DNA of 6,871 nt, from assembly GCA_003563255.1 (NCBI GenBank), contig PWSL01000186.1, positions 1 through 6,871 of the forward strand. Direction: 5' to 3'. The DNA is from Desulfonatronospira sp. (GTDB taxonomy: Bacteria > Desulfobacterota > Desulfovibrionia > Desulfovibrionales > Desulfonatronovibrionaceae). How positions within the stretch are numbered: the stretch's first letter is position 1; each line of letters starts with the position of its first letter. A program made the position numbers and the translations under genes. The notes under the pieces were generated by a model. The model saw nothing but the letters and a program-made list of their open reading frames with translations. It was not told the DNA's origin and did not search any database. Positions 1-5,141 of this stretch are shown piece by piece.

Positions 1-1049
1 CAACCCTGGAGCAGTTGACTACCTGGGTATTGCCGTATTTCATCGGCCGCCTGTATTTTCATGACAGACAGGCCCTAAAGGAACTGGCTTTTGGAATTTT
101 TCTCGGTGGTCTGATATACATCCCCTTCTGTTTATGGGAGGTTGTCATGAGCCCCAGGCTGCACCGGATAATATATGGGTTTCATCCCCATGATTTTGGC
201 CAGACCAAGCGTATGGGGGGGTGGAGACCCGTGGTCTTCATGGAGCACGGGCTGATGACCGCAATGTGGATGATCACTGCTTTTTTAAGCGGGTACCAGC
301 TTTTGCGTTCGGGCTGGCTGTATCGCAAATTTCCAGACTGGAAGTGGATCTGGATCCCTGCTCTGATTGTTCTTTTCATAACCATTATTTTGAATAAATC
401 CATGGGTGCCATGGGTCTTCTGGTGCTGGGCCTGCTGGTGCTGCATGTGGTGTACTGGACCCGCTGGTCCCTGCCTTTGCTGGTGATTCTACTGGTGCCG
501 GTGATTTATGTGGTGGCCAGGGGTACCGGGGCCTGGGACGGGCAGCACCTTATAGATGCTGCAGGCCGGGTGGCCAGCCCTGAAAGGACCGGTTCCCTGG
601 CTTTTCGCCTGGATAATGAAACCATACTGGTGGACAAGGCCACGGAGCGTTTTTTTCTGGGGTGGGGAGGCTGGGGCAGGTCCTTTGTGCGCGACGATGA
701 GGGCAGGCCCGTTTCAGTACCGGACGGGCTGTGGATCCTGGCTTTTGGCCAGCATGGAGTAATCGGCCTGGCTTCTTTGTTGACCGTGCTCATTATGCCG
801 CCCCTGCTGTTTCTGAGAATGTATCCCGTGGTCAGCTGGAGAGGCCCCCCAGTGGCCCCCCTGGCATCCCTGCCTATTCTTATGGGGATTTTTACCGTGG
901 ACAGTCTGCTCAATGCCATGTTCAATCCCCTGATACTGATCCTGGCCGGGGGTATCATCGGTTTGTGGATAAACCGGCATCACCAGGAAAGAGAAGCTTA
1001 TGACAACCGGATGCAACTGGCTGCCAGGCCTGTAACGCGCCTGTTCTAA
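1..1049 (+). CDS. O-antigen ligase/polymerase-like membrane protein (5' end cut by window edge)
   Basis: The reading frame is open from the first bases (codons from position 3) to TAA at 1047-1049, so the protein starts upstream of the window. The TTG at 15 is merely an in-frame codon with no ribosome binding site visible. About 348 residues are visible. Counting from the TTG codon, hydrophobic membrane segments lie near residues 24-44, 72-92, 111-127, 130-147, 150-168, 240-267 and 281-319. A large hydrophilic loop at about 170-236 contains the FFLGWGGWGRSF motif and leads into VPDGLWILAFGQHGVIGL. This is the topology of the O-antigen ligase/Wzy_C group, whose members join or polymerise lipid-linked glycans on the outer face of the inner membrane. 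The ligase group usually has a His before the G-x-x-G segment; an Asp (PDGLW) sits there here. The next gene begins 35 nt downstream, which fits an operon with a flippase and a glycosyltransferase. The family is inferred from topology and loop motifs, and ligase cannot be told from polymerase. Confidence 0.72.
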   Translation, partial: TLEQLTTWVLPYFIGRLYFHDRQALKELAFGIFLGGLIYIPFCLWEVVMSPRLHRIIYGFHPHDFGQTKRMGGWRPVVFMEHGLMTAMWMITAFLSGYQLLRSGWLYRKFPDWKWIWIPALIVLFITIILNKSMGAMGLLVLGLLVLHVVYWTRWSLPLLVILLVPVIYVVARGTGAWDGQHLIDAAGRVASPERTGSLAFRLDNETILVDKATERFFLGWGGWGRSFVRDDEGRPVSVPDGLWILAFGQHGVIGLASLLTVLIMPPLLFLRMYPVVSWRGPPVAPLASLPILMGIFTVDSLLNAMFNPLILILAGGIIGLWINRHHQEREAYDNRMQLAARPVTRLF

Positions 1050-1067
1050 GAATTGCTGCTGATCATT

Positions 1068-1073
1068 TGAGGA
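1068..1073 (+). promoter_or_regulatory. Ribosome binding site deciding the flippase start
   Basis: TGAGGA lies 11 nt upstream of the ATG at 1085. It overlaps the alternative in-frame TTG at 1067, which has no Shine-Dalgarno sequence of its own. This favours ATG 1085 as the true start. Confidence 0.6.
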
Positions 1074-1084
1074 CAGATATCGCC

Positions 1085-2566
1085 ATGACCATAGAATCAA
1101 AGAACAGCCCTGAAGAGAAGGGATCCAGTCGCAGTCTGGCTGTGCGGGGCTCCATGTGGACCATGTTTGGTTACGGGGGCTCTCAGGTACTGCGCCTGGG
1201 CAGCAATCTCATCCTGGCCAGGCTGCTGTTTCCGGAAGCTTTCGGGCTCATGGCCCTGGTAAATGTCTTTATGCACGGATTGCAGATGTTTTCCGACGTA
1301 GGCCTGGGACCAAGCATAATCCAGAACAGGCGAGGCAGGGAAACTTCCTTTCTGCGCACTGCCTGGACTGTCCAGGTTTTTCGAGGGCTGATCCTGTGGC
1401 TGGCTTCATGCGCCCTGGCACTGCCTGCAGCCGCTTTTTTCTCAGTCAGTGATCCCATGGCTGAGAACCTGGCGGTGATGCTGCCCGTGGCCGGCCTGAC
1501 CGCTCTGATTGCCGGCTTTACCTCTACCGGGGTGTTTCTTCTGAACCGGGATATGGCTCTGGGACGTCTTACCGGCCTGGAAATGGTTTCCCAGGTGGTG
1601 TCCATCGGGGTTATGATCGGATGGGCCTTAGTGTATCCAAGCGTGTGGGCCCTGGTGGCGGGCGGGCTGGCTTTCAGCTTTACGCGCATGGTGCTTAGTC
1701 ATTTCTGGAATCCGGGCCCCGGGGACTGGTTTGCCTGGGACCGCTCCTGTGCCGGTGAGTTGTTTAAGTTTGGAAAATGGATTTTTCTGAGTACTCTGGT
1801 GACGTTCCTGGCAACAAACCTGGACCGGCTGATGCTGGGCAGGCTTTTGAGCATGGCTGAACTGGGGGTGTACAGTATAGGGATGACCTTTGCAAGGGTA
1901 GCCATTCACACCTCCAGTAAGCTCAGCACTCTGGTGATTTTCCCGCTTCTGTCCAGGCTGCAGGATGAACCGGACCGCCTGGTGAATGCCTGTCTCAAGG
2001 CCCGCAGGCCGGTATTGTGGATCAGCGGGGCGGTTTGCGCTGGTTTTGCCATGGGTGCGCCTCTTTTTTTCGAGACCCTCTATGACCAGAGGTACCATGA
2101 AGCCGGCAGGATTTCCCAGTGGCTGGCCCTGTACACCTGGACCCATGTGCTGGTTTCCAGCATGGACCGTATCCCCCTGTCTCTCGGCAGGCCCAGGGTA
2201 CTGTTTACAGCCAATCTGATTACCACCTGCTGTATGGCTCTGGCCCTGCCCGGCTATATGTTTATGGGGCTGCCGGGATTTATTATGGGCATGGCCCTGT
2301 CCAATGTTGCAGCTCACATTTATCTCTTGAGCACTCTGCCGGTTGGAAGGCACAGAATGGCCCTGCAGACCATCGTCTTTACCTCTGGTCTGCTCGGGTA
2401 CTCCCTGCCTCTGATAATAATGCTTCGAAGCATAGATATCCAGGAATCCCCTCTCTTGCATACCCTGGCTGTTGTAATGGCTGCCGGTCCCCTGGTCCTG
2501 GCAGGAGCCTGGTTTGCCTGGAAAGCTGTCAGATCTAAGGGTGAAAAGGAGAACTTAAAACCATGA
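1085..2566 (+). CDS. Wzx-like oligosaccharide flippase (polysaccharide transporter)
   Basis: This 493-residue, strongly hydrophobic protein has about twelve to fourteen likely membrane helices from residue 22 to 481, the usual size for the Wzx/MviN-type flippases of the MOP superfamily. N-terminal features typical of the WzxC/TuaB-like branch include the segment at 41-62 (ILARLLFPEAFGLMALV) and the SDVGLGPSIIQ motif near 70-80. A second family-like stretch, NLDRLMLGRLLSMAELGVYS, lies at 245-264. Such proteins move undecaprenyl-linked oligosaccharide units from the cytoplasmic to the periplasmic face of the inner membrane. The start is placed at ATG 1085 because of the TGAGGA sequence upstream; a TTG at 1067 in the same frame would add six residues. 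The stop overlaps the start of the next gene by 4 nt (ATGA), indicating translational coupling. The family is clear; the substrate cannot be read from the sequence, so no gene symbol is given. Confidence 0.88.
   Translation: MTIESKNSPEEKGSSRSLAVRGSMWTMFGYGGSQVLRLGSNLILARLLFPEAFGLMALVNVFMHGLQMFSDVGLGPSIIQNRRGRETSFLRTAWTVQVFRGLILWLASCALALPAAAFFSVSDPMAENLAVMLPVAGLTALIAGFTSTGVFLLNRDMALGRLTGLEMVSQVVSIGVMIGWALVYPSVWALVAGGLAFSFTRMVLSHFWNPGPGDWFAWDRSCAGELFKFGKWIFLSTLVTFLATNLDRLMLGRLLSMAELGVYSIGMTFARVAIHTSSKLSTLVIFPLLSRLQDEPDRLVNACLKARRPVLWISGAVCAGFAMGAPLFFETLYDQRYHEAGRISQWLALYTWTHVLVSSMDRIPLSLGRPRVLFTANLITTCCMALALPGYMFMGLPGFIMGMALSNVAAHIYLLSTLPVGRHRMALQTIVFTSGLLGYSLPLIIMLRSIDIQESPLLHTLAVVMAAGPLVLAGAWFAWKAVRSKGEKENLKP
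2546..2551 (+). promoter_or_regulatory. Ribosome binding site of the kinase-like gene
   Basis: AAGGAG lies inside the 3' end of the flippase gene, 11 nt before the ATG at 2563. With the ATGA overlap it supports coupled translation of the two genes. Confidence 0.65.
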
Positions 2567-3351
2567 AAAACAGCATGCTGCAATGGGTGGAACTGGCCAG
2601 GCAGGTCAGCCTGGGCGTGGCTCCGGATATGAATATCCTGAGGGAGCGGGGCAGTGATGTGCGCATAGCCCGGGTGAGCACGCCCAGTAACGGCAGTGTA
2701 GTGGTCAAGCTATGGAACAGGTCTGGCTTGCGCTGGCTTGTCAGATACCTGAGCCTGAGCAGCGCAGCCCGCCGGGAGTGGACAGCCCTGAAGCGGCTGG
2801 CTGAATCCGGAGTGCCGGTACCCGAACCTCTGGCGTATATCCCCAGGCTTACGGGTCCCGCAGCCCATACTCAGGCTCTGATTACCCGGGATCTGGGAGA
2901 ATGTGGCGATGTCTTAGAGTACCTGAAAGAACTTATCCGGCAGGGCGACCAGGAAAAAGAACAGACCTTTTGTGATGAGATTATCAGAGTCACTGCTGTC
3001 ATGGTCCGGCTGGGGCTTCTGGATACAGATCACCGTCTGCCGAACTTTGTAGTGGATCCGTCCGGCAGGCCGGTTCGCCTGGATTTTGAGCTCAATGTCC
3101 GACGACCGCTCCCCAGGCTATGGACCAGAAAATACGGACTTATGCTGGGCACTCTGCTGGGCAGTTTTGTTTTTGCGGTCCAGCCGGATACATCTAAGGT
3201 ATACGGCTTTGCCTCACGGCTGCGCAGGGCCTTAGAGCCGCCGGAAAGTGTGTTGCGGGTGGCAGAACAAAGAATGCTGGAAATGCTTAGACGCCAGGAA
3301 CTGGAAACCGGACTGCAGATAAAGATAAATTATCCATGGGAGATAAACTGA
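2563..3351 (+). CDS. Protein-kinase-fold protein, LPS kinase (WaaP)/RIO-like
   Basis: This 262-residue soluble protein carries a compact kinase-like set of motifs. A beta-3-type lysine is seen in VVVKLW (K49) and a candidate helix-C glutamate in REW (E72). A hinge-like region follows (ALITRDLGE, 105-113). The catalytic loop is DTDHRLPNFVV (D154-V164), where D156 and N161 have the five-residue spacing of the HRDxxxxN loop. The metal-binding motif is LDFE (D174). No glycine-rich loop is evident, as is common in the WaaP/InaA and RIO-like groups. In WaaP, related enzymes phosphorylate heptose of the LPS core; other relatives phosphorylate Kdo or proteins. The gene is coupled to the flippase upstream (ATGA) and the glycosyltransferase downstream (TGATG), so it belongs to the polysaccharide operon. 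The substrate may be a sugar of the repeat unit or a neighbouring protein, and neither can be decided from sequence. The HRD histidine position is an Asp, a departure from canonical kinases. Confidence 0.68.
   Translation: MKNSMLQWVELARQVSLGVAPDMNILRERGSDVRIARVSTPSNGSVVVKLWNRSGLRWLVRYLSLSSAARREWTALKRLAESGVPVPEPLAYIPRLTGPAAHTQALITRDLGECGDVLEYLKELIRQGDQEKEQTFCDEIIRVTAVMVRLGLLDTDHRLPNFVVDPSGRPVRLDFELNVRRPLPRLWTRKYGLMLGTLLGSFVFAVQPDTSKVYGFASRLRRALEPPESVLRVAEQRMLEMLRRQELETGLQIKINYPWEIN
3338..3342 (+). promoter_or_regulatory. Ribosome binding site favouring start at 3351
   Basis: GGGAG lies 8 nt before the ATG at 3351. The alternative in-frame ATG at 3336 is preceded by an AT-rich stretch with no good Shine-Dalgarno match, and it would make a 16-nt overlap. 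The downstream ATG gives a neat TGATG stop/start junction with the kinase-like gene. Confidence 0.6.
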
Positions 3352-4823
3352 TGCATTTACAAAAGGAAACAGCACTTCAAGAAAAGACTCCTCTGGTCAT
3401 CATGGGGATCCCTTTTCATGACATGACCTTTGAAGAGACGGTCTCATGGGCCCTGGAAAGAATACGTTCCGGCAGGTCCGGTTATATTATTACGGCCAAT
3501 CTGGACTTTGTGATGCAGTCCCGCCGGGATCCCGAGCTGCAGCGTATCATGCTGGAGGCGGACCTGGTGGTGGCGGATGGTGCTCCCCTGGTCTGGATTT
3601 CCCGTATGTTCGGCCCAAAGCTCAGACAGCGGGTCACCGGCAGCGATCTGACTCCAATGCTGGCCGGGGCCTGTAGGGATGAAAATTTGAGCATATTCGC
3701 CCTCGGGGCTGCTCGCGGAGTGCCGCAGAAAGCCATGGATGCCCTGAAAGAAAAATATCCCGGCCTGCAGGTGGCAGGTTTTTATTCACCACCCAAGGCG
3801 GATATCCTGGATATGGACCACGAAGACATCCTCAGAAAGATCCGGGATGCCGGCCCGGATCTGCTGCTGGTAGCTTTTGGTGCCCCCAAACAGGAAAAGT
3901 GGATTAATATGCACTTCCGGGAGTGGCAGGTTCCCCTCGCCATAGGAATAGGTGGCACTCTGGACTTTCTGGCCGGAACGCAGCGCCGGGCACCGCTGCT
4001 GGTCCAAAAAGCCGGCATGGAATGGTTCTGGCGTATGCTTACAGACCCCAGGCGGCTTTTGGGGCGCTACGCCTCCAACCTGGTGTTTCTAGCCAGAGAA
4101 AGCATTAGGCTGGGCAGGCTGTCCCGGGGCGGCGGGCCAAAAAACGAACCGCTGCCTGTACCACAGGATGCCATCCTGGAGGATCTCCAGGCAGTGTTCA
4201 TACCTATGAAGCCCATGGCATCGAGAACTGCCCTGCAGACCTTTCTGGAACGGCTGCTTCCTGTAGTTCAGACTCACAGCCTTGTGCTGGATCTATCAGA
4301 GATCAAGGCTTTGAACAGCCTGGAACTCGGGGGGTTGGTGGCCTTAGAAAAAACCTGCCGCAAATATAAGGGCAGGGTGTTTCTGTGGAATGCCGGCCGG
4401 GGTATTCAGCGCTATCTGCAGGCCTGCGGCCTGACGGACTATCTAAGGATAGTGGATACCCTGGAGGAACTGCAGTCCCAGCTTGGGAAGCTGCAGCGGA
4501 TTGTCCGGGAAGGATCCGTGGTGGACATGGGGCAGGGCTTTCTGAAGATCCGCATGCCCCTGGAACTTACCGTGACCAACCTGGAAGATTTCCGGCAAAA
4601 GGTGGATGGCATATGGGACAGACTTTCCGCCCAGGGAGGATTAGACGAGATCACCATTGATGCCGGACAACTGGAATTTATTGATAGTTCCGCTCTGGGT
4701 TTTCTAGTGGGACTCAAGAAAAAGGCCCAGGCACAGAACATCCTTATGGAGTTTCATGGGTTCAGCGGCGATGCCGGAAAGACCCTCAAGCTGGCCCGGC
4801 TGGACAAGCTGCTGGGTTCATGA
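3351..4823 (+). CDS. WecG/TagA/CpsF-family glycosyltransferase fused to two STAS-like domains
   Basis: The product has 490 residues from ATG 3351 (495 if ATG 3336 is used). Residues ~15-240 are a complete WecG/TagA/CpsF (GT26) domain. It shows TANLDFV (48-54), VVADGAPLVW (73-82) with the conserved Asp 76, RVTGSDL (94-100), LGAARGVP (118-125), LLLVAFGAPKQEKWI (171-185), IGIGGTLDFLAGTQRRAP (198-215) and a C-terminal GMEWFWRM...DPRR segment. Family members transfer N-acetylmannosamine-type or related sugars from UDP donors to lipid-linked acceptors at the membrane. Typical members are only about 240-260 residues long. Here about 250 extra residues follow. Residues ~275-375 resemble a STAS domain with a degenerate motif (LNSLELGGL, 321-329). 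After a linker, residues ~395-490 form a second STAS domain with the canonical motif IDSSALGFL (444-452), matching the region around the phosphorylated Ser of anti-anti-sigma factors. The gene ends the operon. The glycosyltransferase call is very secure, the second STAS secure, the first STAS probable. The role of the STAS pair is unknown. Confidence 0.9.
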   Translation: MHLQKETALQEKTPLVIMGIPFHDMTFEETVSWALERIRSGRSGYIITANLDFVMQSRRDPELQRIMLEADLVVADGAPLVWISRMFGPKLRQRVTGSDLTPMLAGACRDENLSIFALGAARGVPQKAMDALKEKYPGLQVAGFYSPPKADILDMDHEDILRKIRDAGPDLLLVAFGAPKQEKWINMHFREWQVPLAIGIGGTLDFLAGTQRRAPLLVQKAGMEWFWRMLTDPRRLLGRYASNLVFLARESIRLGRLSRGGGPKNEPLPVPQDAILEDLQAVFIPMKPMASRTALQTFLERLLPVVQTHSLVLDLSEIKALNSLELGGLVALEKTCRKYKGRVFLWNAGRGIQRYLQACGLTDYLRIVDTLEELQSQLGKLQRIVREGSVVDMGQGFLKIRMPLELTVTNLEDFRQKVDGIWDRLSAQGGLDEITIDAGQLEFIDSSALGFLVGLKKKAQAQNILMEFHGFSGDAGKTLKLARLDKLLGS

Positions 4824-4865
4824 TTTTTTCGGGTTGCTGTAGATTGATGCGCCTGCAAAAAATCA
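4821..4865 (+). terminator. Weak candidate terminator: AT-rich inverted repeat at the operon end
   Basis: TGATTTTTT (4821-4829), overlapping the stop codon, is perfectly repeated in inverse as AAAAAATCA (4857-4865), with a 27-nt loop. The stem is only 9 bp and AT-rich, and no U-run follows the right arm. It is therefore not a standard intrinsic terminator. It may help 3'-end formation or be chance. Confidence 0.22.
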
Positions 4866-5141
4866 GGACTAGTGTTTAGAAGCGCACGCTGGTTTCGCAG
4901 ATATATACGACTCCAGTGACTACATGTAAGCCATTCAGGGGATACTCAGTTGCAGTCCCTCTGGCACAAGGCCTGGGGACTGTCCCGCACTTATTTTTCT
5001 AACGCTCACATCTGTAAATTGTTCATCAGAAAATAATAAGTGCGGGACTGTCCCCGGGCCGGTATCTGCCCCCTGAATGGTTACGAATACATTGCTGAAG
5101 ACAATCGATTTTAACATATAAAGCCCCTCAGCAGGTGTCTC
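4824..5141. other. Non-coding region between convergent genes
   Basis: These 318 bases separate the plus-strand operon stop from the minus-strand beta-helix stop. No open frame here shows coding character, a ribosome binding site or a recognisable motif. The left part (4824-4930) contains the AT-rich inverted repeat at the stop codon and otherwise nothing recognisable. The middle (4931-5080) is an inverted repeat listed separately. The right part (5081-5141) is AT-rich just before the end of the minus-strand gene, with no clear hairpin plus T-run. No promoter is expected because both flanking genes end here. Confidence 0.7.
4931..5080. repeat. Nested inverted repeat, REP/MITE-like element
   Basis: The outer arms are CCATTCAGGGG (4931-4941) and its exact reverse complement at 5070-5080; the similarity continues inward to ATAC/GTAT after a 4-nt gap. 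The inner arms are longer. Positions 4970-5000 (core GGGGACTGTCCCGCACTTAT) pair with 5028-5060, with one mismatch near the outer end, one at the centre of the GGGACTGTCCC core and a 2-nt bulge in the T-rich part. The 27-nt loop is 5001-5027. The GGGACTGTCCC core is itself nearly self-complementary, and a further CAGTCCC at 4953-4959 can pair with 4976-4982 as an alternative hairpin. The whole could fold into a long hairpin in RNA or single-stranded DNA on either strand. Its place between two convergent genes is typical of REP-like elements and could also stop transcription from both sides. The repeat is directly seen; its mobile origin is inference, and no second copy is present in the window. 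Confidence 0.75.

Noticed and set aside
506..958. Open frame of 150 codons on the minus strand
   Set aside because: It is antisense to the ligase/polymerase-like gene, has no ribosome binding site and its composition is not protein-like.
1067..1084. TTG start for the flippase
   Set aside because: The TTG overlaps the Shine-Dalgarno-like TGAGGA that serves the ATG at 1085, and it has no such sequence of its own.
1362..1376. Palindrome CCTGGAC-T-GTCCAGG
   Set aside because: It is short, lies within the flippase coding sequence and is explained by its codons; no partner copies or regulatory context are seen.
1628..2461. Long open frame of 277 codons on the minus strand
   Set aside because: It lies wholly opposite the flippase gene, is rich in Gln, His, Gly and Pro without a recognisable fold, and is a typical antisense shadow.
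4935..5117. Small open frame of 60 codons on the minus strand in the intergenic region
   Set aside because: It runs through the inverted repeat, has no ribosome binding site and no recognisable motif.
5100..5141. Possible intrinsic terminator for the minus-strand gene
   Set aside because: Only a 3-bp stem (CCT/AGG around GCTG) could be drawn, with no GC-rich hairpin followed by a T-run. Any termination would more likely come from the inverted repeat beyond.
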